From Deinococcus malanensis (lineage in GTDB: Bacteria; Deinococcota; Deinococci; Deinococcales; Deinococcaceae), in assembly GCF_014647655.1 (NCBI RefSeq), contig NZ_BMPP01000005.1, forward strand, positions 62,001-126,000: a stretch of 64,000 nt of DNA, written 5' to 3'. Positions 18,201 through 28,645 of this stretch are shown in pieces. Position 1 is the first letter of the stretch; each line of letters begins with the position of its first letter. Made by a program: the position numbers and the translations under genes. The notes beneath the pieces are model-generated. The model worked only from the letters and a program-made list of their open reading frames with translations. It had not been told where the DNA came from and did not search any database.

Positions 18201-20642
18201 ACCGGAATCGGCATGGGCTGTCCGGAAGCGCTCCTGGAGCAGGCCCGTCACCGTGTCTACCGGTGCCGGGGGAGAAAAGTAGTGCCCCTGGGCCTGATCA
18301 CAGCCCTCGCGGCTGAGCCACGCCCATTGCTGCTGGGTTTGCACTCCTTCGGCGACGACCAACATGTTGAGGTTTTTCGCCATGGCCAGGATGATGCGCA
18401 CCATTTCGGCGCTCCTGGATGTCTGGTCGATGCCCCGGATGAACGAACGGTCGATCTTGAGCGTGGAGGCCGTGAACTCCTGCAGGTAGGACAGTGAGGA
18501 ATACCCGGTGCCGAAGTCATCGATATGAAACTGGATGCCCAGCTGGTGCAGCGCGTCGAGATTGGCCTGGGCCACCGGAGACCGGTCGAGCAGCAGCCGC
18601 TCGGTGATTTCGAACCGCAGCAGCGAGGGGGGAAAGCCAGTGTCTTCCAGCAGGTGCATGACCGCTCCGGCGAAGGTCGTGTGGGCGAAGTGGACGGCAC
18701 TGATATTCACATTCAGGTGGACCGGCGCCCGGGGCCGAACCTGGGCGTTCCAGAATCGGACCTGCAGGCAGGCCTGTTTCAGGATCTGCCGGTCGAGCTC
18801 GATAATCAGCCCGGCGTCTTCGGCTACTGGAATAAACGTGTCCGGCGGGACCTCTCCGAGCTCGGGATGAAACCAGCGCGCCAGCGCCTCCAGACTGGCA
18901 ATTTCCCCCGTCCGGACATCGACGATCGGCTGATAGTGCACCGATAACAGGTGCTGGTTCAGGGCCGCCCGCAGCTCGTCTTCCAGGACCGTGCGGCGCA
19001 GCATGCGCTCGTACATGCTGGACGTGAACACGGCGGTCTGGGAGGGTCCCCTGGCCTTGGCATGGTACATCGCGATATCGGCGTCGCGCAGCACCTCCTC
19101 GACTTTGAGGTAGCGGTTGTGGCCCATCACGACGCCGATTCCGGCCGTGATCAGAAAGGTGCGCCCTGCCAGGGCAATCGGGGTGCCCAGCGACTCGCTG
19201 ATCTGTGAGGCCACCGCCAGGGCAGTTCCGGGGCTCTGCACCTGTTCCAGCAGTACGGCGAATTCATCGCCTCCGAAGCGGGCCAGTACGGCGCCGGGGG
19301 GCAGCGTGGCCTGGAGGCGCGCGGCGAAGGCCCGGAGCACCTGATCGCCCACGTCGTGTCCCAGCGTGTCGTTGATCTGTTTGAAGCGGTCGCAGTCCAG
19401 AAACAGCACCGCGTAGGTCAGGCCTGCGCCCTGGGTGCCCGCCTGCATGACCCGGCCCAGATACTGGTGAAACAGCGAGCGGTTGCCCAGCCCGGTCAGC
19501 GAGTCGTGAAAGGCAGCGTGCTGGAGCATGTCATTGACGCGCTGCAGTTCGCGGGTGCGCTGTGCGACATGCTCCTCGAGTTCCGCCGCGCGGCTCCGGC
19601 TGGCGGCGGCCTCGCGTTTCAGGAGTTCGAGCTGCATCTGGGCCGAGAGCACCTGGACATTGCGCTGGGTGGTCTGCTCCTGCAACTCCCGCTCCACCAC
19701 CTGCTGACGCTGGCTCAGGGTATAGGCGGCCTGCCAGTTGCCCTGGTCTGCTTCCAGCTCACTCAGGATCTTCAGCGCCCGGCTCTCCCGCAGCTGGCCC
19801 ACCCGCTGACCCTGAGCCGTCGCCTGTTCGAGGTGGTCCCTGGCCAGCAGGACCTGCCCCAGACGATGGTAGGCGTGACCCAGCGTGGTGTGCAGCTGGG
19901 CCACGCTGTCCTCGTTGCCCAGGTCCTGAGCCTGCTGCAGTGCTGCCGTCGCTGGCGCCACCGCCTCGCCGGGCCGGTCCAGAGCCAGCAGACTCAGTGC
20001 CTGATAAGTCTGAAGAAGCATCTCGTTGAGCTGATTGCCCTGGTGCCGTGTGACCGGCAGGCGCTCGTCGATCATGGCCAGCGCCGCCTGAAAGTCTCCC
20101 AGGTCATGGGAGGCGACCACCGCGTTGACTGCGGCGGCGGACTCCACGAGCGGCAGGCTCAGGGTGTGGGCGCTGGCCATGACCTCAAGCTGGAGAGAAA
20201 GAGACAGGGCATGATCTCCAAGCTGGCTGTGAATCAGGCCAATGTTGCTCAGGACCCGCAGCCGCATGGCCTCATCGCCCGCCTCCTGGGTGAGCTGCAG
20301 GCTGGACAGGAAAAATTCCATGGCCGCGCCGTACTCTCCCAGGGCCCTGGACGTGATGCCCAGCCCGTTGACCGCGCGTGCCATCAGGCGCTGGTCGGCC
20401 CGGGTCCTGCCAACGTGCTGCGCTTCCAGGTATGCCTCACGTGCCTCGGTGTACTTCGACTGAAAAAACAGCGTGGCCGCGTAGCTGCACAGCGCCTGAC
20501 CGTAGCTTTCGTCGTCGCGGGCGTCACGTGCCAGGGCAAGGGCCCGCTGTGCCGTGGCCATCGCCTGCTGCGGGTCCGCCACCACCAGAGCGTCCGCCTC
20601 AGCGATCAGGCTTTTAATACGCTGCTTCTGGGGGTCGGGCAT
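18198..20642 (-). CDS. TPR-GGDEF-EAL cyclic-di-GMP enzyme
   Basis: 814 residues from the ATG at 20642 with CGGAG about 8 nt upstream; the ORF extends 26 codons further without a ribosome site. The N-terminal 340 residues are tetratricopeptide-like helical repeats, then a coiled-coil (about 340-395), a GGDEF domain with intact RFGGDEF near 455-460, and an EAL domain with EALARW near 582, DDFGTGYSS and EGVQTQQQ. Both catalytic motifs look intact, so it may make and break cyclic-di-GMP, or one half may be regulatory. No membrane segment or signal peptide is visible; sensing is probably cytoplasmic through the TPRs. Confidence 0.92.
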   Translation of the reverse strand: MPDPQKQRIKSLIAEADALVVADPQQAMATAQRALALARDARDDESYGQALCSYAATLFFQSKYTEAREAYLEAQHVGRTRADQRLMARAVNGLGITSRALGEYGAAMEFFLSSLQLTQEAGDEAMRLRVLSNIGLIHSQLGDHALSLSLQLEVMASAHTLSLPLVESAAAVNAVVASHDLGDFQAALAMIDERLPVTRHQGNQLNEMLLQTYQALSLLALDRPGEAVAPATAALQQAQDLGNEDSVAQLHTTLGHAYHRLGQVLLARDHLEQATAQGQRVGQLRESRALKILSELEADQGNWQAAYTLSQRQQVVERELQEQTTQRNVQVLSAQMQLELLKREAAASRSRAAELEEHVAQRTRELQRVNDMLQHAAFHDSLTGLGNRSLFHQYLGRVMQAGTQGAGLTYAVLFLDCDRFKQINDTLGHDVGDQVLRAFAARLQATLPPGAVLARFGGDEFAVLLEQVQSPGTALAVASQISESLGTPIALAGRTFLITAGIGVVMGHNRYLKVEEVLRDADIAMYHAKARGPSQTAVFTSSMYERMLRRTVLEDELRAALNQHLLSVHYQPIVDVRTGEIASLEALARWFHPELGEVPPDTFIPVAEDAGLIIELDRQILKQACLQVRFWNAQVRPRAPVHLNVNISAVHFAHTTFAGAVMHLLEDTGFPPSLLRFEITERLLLDRSPVAQANLDALHQLGIQFHIDDFGTGYSSLSYLQEFTASTLKIDRSFIRGIDQTSRSAEMVRIILAMAKNLNMLVVAEGVQTQQQWAWLSREGCDQAQGHYFSPPAPVDTVTGLLQERFRTAHADSG

Positions 20643-21099
20643 GACGGGCTCCGGTTGGCTTGAACTCGGTGATGGCTCGGCGCGCTGGCCGGGCCTGTGG
20701 CCCTGACGAGGGACAGGCACAAATGGACGTCGACTCTGCGACGAATGTGGAGCTTGCCTTCAACTTTAGCAAGTTCGTGTACGTCTGAATCTGGGCTGAA
20801 GAGAGAAAGACGCCAGGGTTCAGGAGGAAAATTGGGGGTAGGGGGGGTGACCTCCTGCCGCTCCGCGAGAGGCTGCGACTCAACCATTCCAGCTGACGTC
20901 AGCAAGTACCTGCGCGCCGGAACACAGGAGACTCTGCCCGCGCTGAGGCGGGCGAAGTGGTGCCAGCCCCCTGACCTTTCCGGCATCGAGTTTTTGCTTG
21001 TGTCGGCCGATGCCAGAGAAACTCCTGCAGGTCATAACCGTGCGGAATATTCGTAGGCGTCTGAAGTGCCCTGAAGAGCGACCCGCCCGGTCCGGGGAC
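20643..21099. other. 457-bp intergenic region
   Basis: Between the starts/ends of two minus-strand genes. It holds the promoter region of the GGDEF-EAL gene (a TAAAGT on the minus strand near 20769 is a possible -10), a G-rich tract near 20834-20847, and no convincing gene on either strand. Confidence 0.4.
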
Positions 21100-22998
21100 C
21101 TACTTTTTCTGCGCCGTACCTGTTTTCGGAACGAACACGATGGCGTTCGGTACCGGGCGGCTCCAGACGGTATTCAGGTAGCCTCCCAGGCCCCCGTAAC
21201 CACCGGAGAGGTAAGCGGTGGCGCTGCTGCCGCTGTCCAGACGCACGGCGTCCTGCATTCCGGCGCCGGCCAGAGCTGCTGCGAAGGCCTCGGGTGTGCC
21301 GTGCTCCAGATAGGCGATGGTCGGCTGACCCCCCAGCGTGCCGAAGGCCACCTGCCGGGTCGGCCGCCAGATGTTGGTCCGGGTATCGAAGTCCTCGCGG
21401 GCAGGGTTCAGGACCACCCGGCCGCCCTGCAGCAGCAGTGGCCCGGCACTCAGGGCGTCCTGGGCTGTGGGCCAGGGGGCGTCGCTGGCCTGCCAGTTCA
21501 ATGCGGCGCTGAGCGGCTGTCCGGCGGCGCGGGGCAGCTGCGGATACCGGGCGGGGTCGAAGGTAAAGGCCAGTGTACCGGCTGGAGGGGTATTGACACC
21601 GCTCAGGGCGCGGGCAACGCTGCCGGCACCCGGCTGGAGATACAGCGTGGTCAGGGTGTCGGCCCCCACGGAAGTCCGTCCGTCTCCCACAAACGCGGTC
21701 AGCAGGCTGGGTGTGGCCCGGCTGCGCACGGCATTGACGGTCACGCTGCCCCAGGGGCCGCTGAGCACGTACCGGGGCCGCGGATACCCGAACAGGGTCT
21801 GGCCCTGTGCGGTGAAGCCCACCGTGGCGCGCTTTTCCAGGCTGCCGGCCGTCATCAGGCCGCCGACCGCCACCAGGTCCACCGGGAGGCTGCTGGAGGG
21901 ATCGAAGTACCCTCCGTTGACCCCAGCAACGGCTCCGGCTCCCTTGACCAGTTGCGCCACGTCCAGGGCGCGGCCCTGCGGAGCGCTGACCACCCGGGCC
22001 TGGAAACGTGCCGGGTCGAAGCTCAGCAGGTGCAGCTTGCCGTTATGCCGGTAGGTCACCCCCGCCGGCAGCTCGTCCGGATTGATGGGCGGCGGCACGC
22101 GGGTGTCGGTGTAGGTGGTCGTGTCGATCACCACCCGGTGAGGGTCGTCCAGCGTAAAGATCTCGCTGCGTCCTCCGCCGGTGGCCAGGGCCACGCTGGT
22201 GCCTGTCGAGGTCTGGGTCACGGTCAGGGTATCGCCGGACGGCAGGGTCTGCACACTGCTCTGGGCGCTTACGCCGGGCAGGGAGACACTCAGGCCACGC
22301 GCCTCCCGGCTGACGCTGTGCGGCGCGGCGCCGCTCAGTTCAAGCACGACACGCTGCACCTCCACGGTGCGGTGCAGGGTCCGGCTGACCCGCACCGTGT
22401 CCAGGCGGGCGACGGAGGTGAAGGAGGGTGCAGGCGGGGCCACAGGCGCTGGAGCAGGCGAGACCGGTGGCGCTGGGGCCGGGGTCACCGGCGCGGGAGT
22501 GACCGGAGCAGGGGAGACGGGGGCTGCGGCGGTACCACCTGCAACAGGCCGGGTGGGCGGCAACGTCGTGGTCGGCACGCTGGCCGGCGCCCGGAGGTCC
22601 AGCAGGTCCGGCGTATCGGCCAGGACGCCGACGTTGAGGGCCAGCAGGGCCTGAAGCGGAACATAGAGGCTGCCCTCGATGATCTGCGGCACCGGCAGTG
22701 GAGTGTTCAGGGCAAAGCCCACGGCCCGCCAGCCGGTGTCCGGCGAGTAGCGCAGTTCGCGTCCCCCCATCAGCAGGCGCAGGTCCAGCGGGTCGTTGCG
22801 CACGCTGATCCCCAGGCGCGGCAGCGTCCACACCGCCAGCATCTCATGGCCGCCGATAACGCGGGTGCCCACGCTGGCGCTTTGCAGCGCGCCGCCGATG
22901 GCCAGTGGCCGGGCCGCCGCTGTGGTCAGCAGCAGGCTGCCGGAAAGCAGCGCCAGCTTCAGAAGCCGGCGCGTGCGGAATGTTGACTCGCCCTTCAC
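21100..22998 (-). CDS. Exported phosphodiester glycosidase family protein
   Basis: 632 residues. The GTG at 22998 has TACACT 7 nt upstream. A signal peptide ends near AAARP (about 29). Residues 30-145 resemble a copper-amine-oxidase-N-like/stalk domain, 145-190 is a Pro/Ala/Val linker, 190-300 an AMIN-like region, and the C-terminal 300 residues match the phosphodiester glycosidase (NAGPA) domain with [13 protein letters not shown] near 355 and the [13 protein letters not shown] stretch near 597. NAGPA-type enzymes uncap sugar phosphodiesters or process exopolysaccharide. Likely substrate is cell-wall or surface glycan; this is inferred. Confidence 0.83.
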   Translation of the reverse strand: MKGESTFRTRRLLKLALLSGSLLLTTAAARPLAIGGALQSASVGTRVIGGHEMLAVWTLPRLGISVRNDPLDLRLLMGGRELRYSPDTGWRAVGFALNTPLPVPQIIEGSLYVPLQALLALNVGVLADTPDLLDLRAPASVPTTTLPPTRPVAGGTAAAPVSPAPVTPAPVTPAPAPPVSPAPAPVAPPAPSFTSVARLDTVRVSRTLHRTVEVQRVVLELSGAAPHSVSREARGLSVSLPGVSAQSSVQTLPSGDTLTVTQTSTGTSVALATGGGRSEIFTLDDPHRVVIDTTTYTDTRVPPPINPDELPAGVTYRHNGKLHLLSFDPARFQARVVSAPQGRALDVAQLVKGAGAVAGVNGGYFDPSSSLPVDLVAVGGLMTAGSLEKRATVGFTAQGQTLFGYPRPRYVLSGPWGSVTVNAVRSRATPSLLTAFVGDGRTSVGADTLTTLYLQPGAGSVARALSGVNTPPAGTLAFTFDPARYPQLPRAAGQPLSAALNWQASDAPWPTAQDALSAGPLLLQGGRVVLNPAREDFDTRTNIWRPTRQVAFGTLGGQPTIAYLEHGTPEAFAAALAGAGMQDAVRLDSGSSATAYLSGGYGGLGGYLNTVWSRPVPNAIVFVPKTGTAQKK

Positions 22999-23005
22999 GC
23001 GGGCG

Positions 23006-23011
23006 AGTGTA
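23006..23011 (-). promoter_or_regulatory. -10 box (TACACT) of the phosphodiester glycosidase gene
   Basis: TANNNT hexamer 7 nt before the GTG at 22998. Confidence 0.6.
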
Positions 23012-23111
23012 ACGCCCGCTCCCTGACAGGCGCATGAGTTTCCGGCGCCTTCAGGTGGATTTCCTCACGCTGGACAACAGGCATGTGACGGTCCTGTATG
23101 AAAGTCACTTC

Positions 23112-23117
23112 TATACT
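23112..23117 (+). promoter_or_regulatory. -10 box (TATACT) of mglB
   Basis: TATACT 9 nt before the ATG at 23127; GGGGGAG directly before the ATG may also act as a short ribosome site. Confidence 0.55.
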
Positions 23118-23126
23118 CCGGGGGAG

Positions 23127-23612
23127 ATGATTGAACCTTCACTTGCGCTGTACGGTGACGCCTTTGAACGCGTGGACCAGCATATTCAGGACCTGCTGGT
23201 GACCACCGGTGTGCGTTACGGCCTGCTGGTAGACCGCAAGGGCTTCGTGCTCTCTCACAAAGAAGCGCTCTGGGCGCCCCGTCCTCCGGCACTCGACAGC
23301 GTGGCCACACTAGTCGCCAGCAACGCTGCGGCCACCGCCGCCCTGGCCAACATGCTGGGCGAGCGCACCTTCAGCGAGCAGATCCACCAGGGCGAGAACG
23401 GCACCCTGTACGTCGAGTCGGTCGGCGACTCGGCCCTGCTGACGCTGATCTTCGACGGCAGCGTGCCCCTGGGCAAGGTAAAGGTCTACGCCAAGAAAAC
23501 CATCGCGCAGCTTGCCGCCATTCTCGAAGAGCTCAAGGATGTGCCCCCCATGCAGCTCACCGATGACTTCAGCAAAGGCGCCAGCGCCCTGCTCGACGAC
23601 CTGCTGGGCTGA
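23127..23612 (+). CDS. mglB: MglB, roadblock/LC7 GTPase-activating protein
   Basis: 161 residues from the ATG at 23127; this start matches the MIEPSLxLYG opening of Thermus MglB, while the ORF extension upstream does not. Roadblock/LC7 fold marks: [21 protein letters not shown] near 34-54 and the GSVPLGKVK region near 115. MglB stimulates GTP hydrolysis by MglA and sets polarity in Myxococcus and Thermus. The mglA gene follows after 24 nt in one operon. In a non-motile Deinococcus the role is open. Confidence 0.92.
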   Translation: MIEPSLALYGDAFERVDQHIQDLLVTTGVRYGLLVDRKGFVLSHKEALWAPRPPALDSVATLVASNAAATAALANMLGERTFSEQIHQGENGTLYVESVGDSALLTLIFDGSVPLGKVKVYAKKTIAQLAAILEELKDVPPMQLTDDFSKGASALLDDLLG

Positions 23613-23636
23613 CCTTTTTCATACAGGAGTGACTGC

Positions 23637-24227
<591 letters not shown>

Positions 24228-24240
24228 GCGCCCACGACAC

Positions 24241-24275
24241 GAAGGGCCCGGACACGTGGTGTGTCCGGGCCCTTC
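24241..24275. terminator. Bidirectional terminator between mglA and the ABC permease gene
   Basis: Perfect 15-bp stem (24241-24255 with 24261-24275) and 5-nt loop between convergent genes; no long T-run. Confidence 0.75.
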
Positions 24276-24285
24276 GCCTTCGCCG

Positions 24286-25059
24286 TTACAGGTCGCGGTT
24301 CTCGAACAGCAGCGCGGTAATCAGCCCGAAGCCCAGGGTGTAGATCAGCAGCAGAATCAGCGGCTGGGTCAGGTTGCCCTGCTGCACGTACAGGTTGAGG
24401 TGACTGGTCAGCAGGATGCGCTGCAGGCCTTCGGGGAACACCACCAGCAGCCGCATGACGCTCAGGGCCGCGATGGTCGCCAGGGCGGCGGCGGCCGTGT
24501 TGATATACAGCACCCCGAACAGCAGGGCCAGCGCGGCAATGGGCATCAGCATCACGCCGGCCAGGAGGCTGCCACGCACGACCTGCCCCAGGGCCGCCGC
24601 GCTGCTGAGTTCACCCACGCCCACGAACAGCCCGGGGCCCAGGCCGGTGCCGCCGGTAAAGGAGCCGAATCCCAGTGGAATACCGGCCAGCAGGGCTCCG
24701 AGCACGGTACTGGCCACTAGGATAAAGGGGTAGGTCAGCGCCGCAACTAGTTTGCTGAGAATCACGCGGGTGCGGTCCACCGGGCGCAGCAGCAGCGGCG
24801 CCAGCGTGCCCTGCGAAACCTCGGCGCCGATCAGTTCGGCGACCGTGACGGCCAGAAACAGTGGAATCAGCGTCTGCACGGCGATCCCCAGGCTGACAGC
24901 CGGCAACTGCCAGCCGCTGATGATGCCGATAGGCACCAGCACGTTCAACCGCGGAGCAAAGGCCCACACCAGGGGCAGAAAGAAGGTCACCAGCAGGGCC
25001 AGCCTCGCGCTACGCGAGCCCAGCATCTTGCGGAATTCCAGGGACAGGAGGCTCAGCAT
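24286..25059 (-). CDS. ABC-2 type transporter permease
   Basis: 257 residues from the ATG at 25059, with GGAGG 4 nt upstream. Six hydrophobic helices and the ABC-2 layout (long N-terminal helix with [16 protein letters not shown], helices near 20-40, 50-75, 95-125, 140-165, 170-195, 225-250). Works with the ATPase encoded just upstream, most likely exporting a drug, peptide or lipid. The longer in-frame ORF to 25236 is out-of-frame antisense-like sequence within the ATPase gene and is rejected. Confidence 0.88.
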   Translation of the reverse strand: MLSLLSLEFRKMLGSRSARLALLVTFFLPLVWAFAPRLNVLVPIGIISGWQLPAVSLGIAVQTLIPLFLAVTVAELIGAEVSQGTLAPLLLRPVDRTRVILSKLVAALTYPFILVASTVLGALLAGIPLGFGSFTGGTGLGPGLFVGVGELSSAAALGQVVRGSLLAGVMLMPIAALALLFGVLYINTAAAALATIAALSVMRLLVVFPEGLQRILLTSHLNLYVQQGNLTQPLILLLIYTLGFGLITALLFENRDL

Positions 25060-25094
25060 CGCGCCTCCGCTATGGGGGTCAGCAGGGTCTTCAT
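25053..25094 (-). CDS. 13-codon mini-cistron bridging the two ABC genes
   Basis: ATG at 25094 overlaps the ATPase stop by one base (TGATG) and reads 13 codons to a TGA at 25055-25053, which straddles the permease start (ATG at 25059). It covers the 34-nt gap exactly and could carry ribosomes from one gene to the next. Whether its peptide matters is unknown. Confidence 0.3.
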   Translation of the reverse strand: MKTLLTPIAEARC

Positions 25095-26032
25095 CAGGGG
25101 TGCTCCACGCGTTCGCGGTAGTACTCGTACAGGTCGAACAGGTCCGGGCTGGCCTCGAACACCCGGATGCCCAGGGCACCCAGGTGCGCCAGGGTCTCGG
25201 GCACGCGTGAGTCGCTGCCCAGGTGTGCCACGGCATAGGGCGTGCGGGTGCTGGCTTTTTTCACGTAAGGCAGGCGTTCCAGGGCCGCTGCCGCCGCGAC
25301 CGGATCGTCCACCCGGAAGCGGTAGGCCGACTGCCGGGCCCGAAGGTCCACGTTTTCCACCAGCCGCCCGCCGGTCAGGATGCCCACCGTGTGGGCATAG
25401 GTGGCGATTTCCCGCAGGTGGTGGGTACTCAGAACCACCGCACAGCCGCTGGTGGCCATGCTGGTCACGATCCGGTGAATCAGTCCGATGCCCAGCGGGT
25501 CCAGGCCGCTGGTGGGCTCGTCCAGAATCAGCACCTTCGGTTCGGCCAGGATGGCGCTGGCCACGCCCAGCCGCTGCCGCTGCCCCAGTGAGAACTCGGC
25601 GACCCGCCGGTCGGCCATACGGGTCAGTTCCAGCAGGGCCAGCACCTCGCGGACCCGGGCGCGGGTAACCGGCTGGGCGCCGGGTGCCATGCCGGCCAGA
25701 CGCGCGTGAATCATCAGGTTCTGGGTTCCCGTGAACTGCCCATAAAAGCGGGCCGGGGCTTCCACCACAGCGCCCAGGTGGGCCCGTGCGTGCACGCCTT
25801 CCTTGTGGACACTGCGGCCCAGCAGCCGGACCTCACCCCGGGTAGGGAAGGCCAGGCCAGTGATGGTCCGGATCAGGGTCGTCTTGCCGGCGCCGTTGGG
25901 GCCGGTCAGGGCATACACCTCACCGGGGCTGACGGTCAGGTTCACATCTTCCAGAACGGTCTGGGAGCGGTACTTCTTGTACAGCCCCATCACCTCGATG
26001 GACGGTTGCGCGGGGGCGCCGGGTGTGGTCAC
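25094..26032 (-). CDS. ABC transporter ATP-binding protein
   Basis: 312 residues. Walker [10 protein letters not shown] (44-52), signature [10 protein letters not shown] near 143-152, Walker [16 protein letters not shown] near 163, and the switch His in STHH near 198. The C-terminal 80 residues after the ATPase core fit the regulatory tail of ABC-2 (CcmA/NatA-like) exporters. The GTG start has TAGGCT 6 nt upstream. It is paired with the permease at 24286. Confidence 0.93.
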   Translation of the reverse strand: MTTPGAPAQPSIEVMGLYKKYRSQTVLEDVNLTVSPGEVYALTGPNGAGKTTLIRTITGLAFPTRGEVRLLGRSVHKEGVHARAHLGAVVEAPARFYGQFTGTQNLMIHARLAGMAPGAQPVTRARVREVLALLELTRMADRRVAEFSLGQRQRLGVASAILAEPKVLILDEPTSGLDPLGIGLIHRIVTSMATSGCAVVLSTHHLREIATYAHTVGILTGGRLVENVDLRARQSAYRFRVDDPVAAAAALERLPYVKKASTRTPYAVAHLGSDSRVPETLAHLGALGIRVFEASPDLFDLYEYYRERVEHP

Positions 26033-26038
26033 CCGCTC

Positions 26039-26044
26039 AGCCTA
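26039..26044 (-). promoter_or_regulatory. -10 box (TAGGCT) of the ABC operon
   Basis: TANNNT hexamer 6 nt before the GTG at 26032. Confidence 0.55.
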
Positions 26045-26099
26045 GCCCAAGGGCTTCAGGCTGTCTTTATAATTCCCATCTTTTTCCACGCCCTGCCCA

Positions 26100-26978
26100 T
26101 CAGCTGCCGTGGGGCGGCGTGACAAACAGCGGCAGAGAGCTTGGAGGCACGGCCCCCACATCCACAGCCCGGCGGTACAGTTCGCGCACGGCCTGCTCAC
26201 CCTGTGTGCCTACGTCCAGGCTGAAGGGGTTCACGTACAGGTCGATATGCGCCTGCATGACCTCGTCGGACAGTTCCAGCGCGTGCTGGCGCACATAGCC
26301 GCGTGAGGCCTCCGGGTGTGCGTAGGCGTACTCCAGGCTCTGGCGCACCGCCGTGTTGAGGTTCCACTGCAGCTCGCTGGGAAGGTCACGGCGAACCAGA
26401 ATGGCACCCAGCGGCAGCGGCAGGCCGGTATCCTTCTCCCACCAGGCCCCCAGGTCCAGCTGCTGGTTCAGGCCATATTCGTGGTAGGTAAAGCGCGACT
26501 CGTGAATAATCAGCCCGGCGTCCAGTGGCTCACCGTGGTATTGCCCACGGGCCACGGCCGGCATGATCTCGTTGTACCGCATGCGGACCACCTGAACCTC
26601 AGGAAAGACCAGCTTCAGCAGCAGCTCGGCCGTGGTCAGGGCCCCCGGAGAAGCCACCCGCCGTCCGTTCAGGTCCTGACCCGCTCCACGCGTCACGATC
26701 AGCGGGCCGACGCCGCGCCCGAGAGCTCCACCGGCGCGCAGGGCCACATACTGGTCCATGACTTCGAAATAGGCCCGGTAGCTGATTTTGGTCATGGGCA
26801 GCCGGCCGCTCAGGGCCCACTCGTTGAGGGTCTGAACGTCTTCGAGCACCTCCCGGACCGGCAATGGGCCACGTACCAGCCCGGCGTGCAGCGCGTGAAA
26901 GATAAAGGTGTCGTTGGGACACAGCGAATAGCCCAGGTCCAGTACAGGGGGCAGGGTGATCGGGTCGGTGGTGCTCAT
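26100..26978 (-). CDS. mqnD: 1,4-dihydroxy-6-naphthoate synthase (futalosine menaquinone pathway)
   Basis: 292 residues from the ATG at 26978, which has TACCCT 6 nt upstream; the ORF runs 29 codons further without support. MqnD converts cyclic dehypoxanthine futalosine to dihydroxynaphthoate. LGYSLCPNDTFIFHAL at the N-terminus, TKISYRAY near 63, and GLIIHESRFTYHEYGL near 150 are MqnD marks, set in a periplasmic-binding-protein-like fold. It stands alone here; other mqn genes are not in the window. Confidence 0.92.
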   Translation of the reverse strand: MSTTDPITLPPVLDLGYSLCPNDTFIFHALHAGLVRGPLPVREVLEDVQTLNEWALSGRLPMTKISYRAYFEVMDQYVALRAGGALGRGVGPLIVTRGAGQDLNGRRVASPGALTTAELLLKLVFPEVQVVRMRYNEIMPAVARGQYHGEPLDAGLIIHESRFTYHEYGLNQQLDLGAWWEKDTGLPLPLGAILVRRDLPSELQWNLNTAVRQSLEYAYAHPEASRGYVRQHALELSDEVMQAHIDLYVNPFSLDVGTQGEQAVRELYRRAVDVGAVPPSSLPLFVTPPHGS

Positions 26979-26984
26979 GGACAC

Positions 26985-26990
26985 AGGGTA
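26985..26990 (-). promoter_or_regulatory. -10 box (TACCCT) of mqnD
   Basis: TANNNT hexamer 6 nt before the ATG at 26978. Confidence 0.6.
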
Positions 26991-27075
26991 CGCCCCACGC
27001 GACGTGTAACCTGCTGTCGTCAGGCCGGACTGGGGTGCCCGCTGGATTCTTCTGCTCCAGGCCAACGCTCGGGTT

Positions 27076-27081
27076 TACCCT
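27076..27081 (+). promoter_or_regulatory. -10 box (TACCCT) of the secreted-protein gene
   Basis: TANNNT hexamer 7 nt before the ATG at 27089. Confidence 0.55.
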
Positions 27082-27088
27082 GTGCGGC

Positions 27089-27622
27089 ATGACCCTTCAC
27101 CGACGGCACGTCTCCACGCTGGTCCTGGCTGCCCTGCTTCTGGGTCCTCCTGCACACGCGGGCGGTGCAGAGGGGTCCCGCCCTCCGCCCTCGACACAGG
27201 GGTGCAGGCCCGGATATATCCGCCCGGACTTCGTGACGCTGAACCGTCAGCTGCAGGCGGCCCAGGCGAAGTGGGCCGCCGCAGGACTCCGGAACTACAC
27301 CTATGACCTGCGTCAGCTGGCGGCGCCGGTGTTGTTTCCGGAGGTCAGGATTACTGTCAGGAACAGCCGTCGGACCAGCCTGAAGCCTGTCCAGGGTGAT
27401 GTCATGGTAGCCCTGCCCATGACGGCCGGCCCCATGGAAGAGCGCTTTGCCACAGTCCGGCAGACCCTGCGGGCGCAGCAGCAGACCCGGTGTCCGGACC
27501 TGAAGCTGCGTTTTGACCCTGCGCTTGGGTATCCCACCCTGGTCTACAGCGGCACGGCGGAAGCCAACGTGGCTGACGGCTACGGCGAGTGGAGCATCCG
27601 CCGCCTGCTTCCCCTGCCCTGA
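27089..27622 (+). CDS. Small exported protein, possibly DUF6174-like
   Basis: 177 residues from the ATG at 27089. A signal peptide ends at PPAHAGG (about 24). The mature part begins with a Cys, and has NRQLQAAQAKWAAAGLRNYTYDL near 52-74, then alternating beta-type segments, a second Cys near 155 in TRCPDLKLRFDPALGYPT. The WxxxGLxxYxY pattern and the late PxxI/LxYS strand resemble DUF6174 proteins, a guess from memory. Two cysteines may form a disulfide outside the cytoplasm. No partner gene is evident. Confidence 0.65.
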   Translation: MTLHRRHVSTLVLAALLLGPPAHAGGAEGSRPPPSTQGCRPGYIRPDFVTLNRQLQAAQAKWAAAGLRNYTYDLRQLAAPVLFPEVRITVRNSRRTSLKPVQGDVMVALPMTAGPMEERFATVRQTLRAQQQTRCPDLKLRFDPALGYPTLVYSGTAEANVADGYGEWSIRRLLPLP

Positions 27623-27679
27623 TAGCGGTACCTACAGCTGTCGAGGGTTCCCACCGTCAACGGCTGTGGGGCGAGTGGA

Positions 27680-27708
27680 GTTGACGGGAATGCGCTCCTC
27701 CCGTCAAC
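27680..27708. terminator. Bidirectional terminator between the secreted-protein gene and ribF
   Basis: Perfect 10-bp stem (GTTGACGGGA at 27680-27689, TCCCGTCAAC at 27699-27708) between convergent genes. Confidence 0.7.
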
Positions 27709-27745
27709 AGAACGGAATACCGCATACCGCTGTGAGTGCCGCGTT

Positions 27746-28645
27746 TCAGTCGCTGCTGGCCAGCGCAGCCCGGGCGGCCTGGGCGTCGAGGTTCAGCTGC
27801 GCTGTCAGGGCGTCTAGACCGCTGAACTTCTGCTCGCCGCGCAGGAGCGCAAAGAACTTGACCTGCAGCTCCTGCCCGTACAGGTTGTCCTGATAATCGA
27901 ACAGGTGAACCTCGAAGCGGCGTTCGCGCCCGTTTACGGTAGGGCGCAGTCCCACGTTGGCCATCCCGGGGCAGGCGTCGAGCCCCTCGCCGGTCACGGT
28001 GACGGCAAAGACCCCCAGCGGCAGGGCCTTGCCTTCCGGCACCTGGATGTTCGCGGTGGGCCAGCCGAGCGTGCGCCCCAGCTGATCGCCCTGCACCACC
28101 ACGCCCTGGGCCTCATAACGGCGGCCCAGCAGGCGGCGGGCACCCGCGACGTCCCCGGCGCGCAGGTATTCGCGGACCCGGGTGCTCTTGATGTCCTCGC
28201 CACTCAGGCCGTGAATCGGAACCACCAGCACCTCCGGCGCGACCAGCCGCAGGTCCTCGACCGACCCGGCCCGGCCGCGTCCGAAGTGAAAGTCCTCCCC
28301 GACGACGATGGTTCGGGGCCGCAGCAGCCGCAGGTCCTCCAGAAAGGCGTCCTTGGGCCGGGCCGCGAACTCGGTGGTGAAGGACACTGCCACCGTCTCG
28401 TCGACGCCGTAGCGGTCCAGCAGATCCAGCTTCTCAGGCAGGGTGGACAGGAATTCCACGCCCTGGGTCAGCACCCGGGTGGGCGGGTCGAAGGTGTAGA
28501 CCACGCTCGGCACCCGGTGACGCCGGGCCCGCGCCTTGAGCTGCGCGATCAGCGCCTGGTGGCCCAGATGCACGCCATCGAAGGAGCCGATGGCCACCAC
28601 GGTGGCGGTGTCTGGCCGCTGGGTGGGGGAGACGTAGGTCTTCAC
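27746..28645 (-). CDS. ribF: Bifunctional riboflavin kinase / FAD synthetase
   Basis: 299 residues. The N-terminal adenylyltransferase half has GSFDGVHLGHQALI (about 17-30) and TFDPPTRVL; the C-terminal kinase half starts near 180 with the GRTLGWPTANI motif (G-x-x-L-G-x-PTAN). Makes FMN and FAD from riboflavin. Its start overlaps the NUDIX stop by 4 nt, so the two are coupled. Confidence 0.95.
   Translation of the reverse strand: MKTYVSPTQRPDTATVVAIGSFDGVHLGHQALIAQLKARARRHRVPSVVYTFDPPTRVLTQGVEFLSTLPEKLDLLDRYGVDETVAVSFTTEFAARPKDAFLEDLRLLRPRTIVVGEDFHFGRGRAGSVEDLRLVAPEVLVVPIHGLSGEDIKSTRVREYLRAGDVAGARRLLGRRYEAQGVVVQGDQLGRTLGWPTANIQVPEGKALPLGVFAVTVTGEGLDACPGMANVGLRPTVNGRERRFEVHLFDYQDNLYGQELQVKFFALLRGEQKFSGLDALTAQLNLDAQAARAALASSD

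Noticed and set aside
20834..20847. G-rich tract as a G-quadruplex
   Set aside because: Only two G runs are present; a stable three-tetrad structure is not possible from these alone.
20998..22986. 662-codon open frame on the plus strand
   Set aside because: Antisense to the phosphodiester glycosidase gene; composition is the usual high-GC shadow pattern with no domain.
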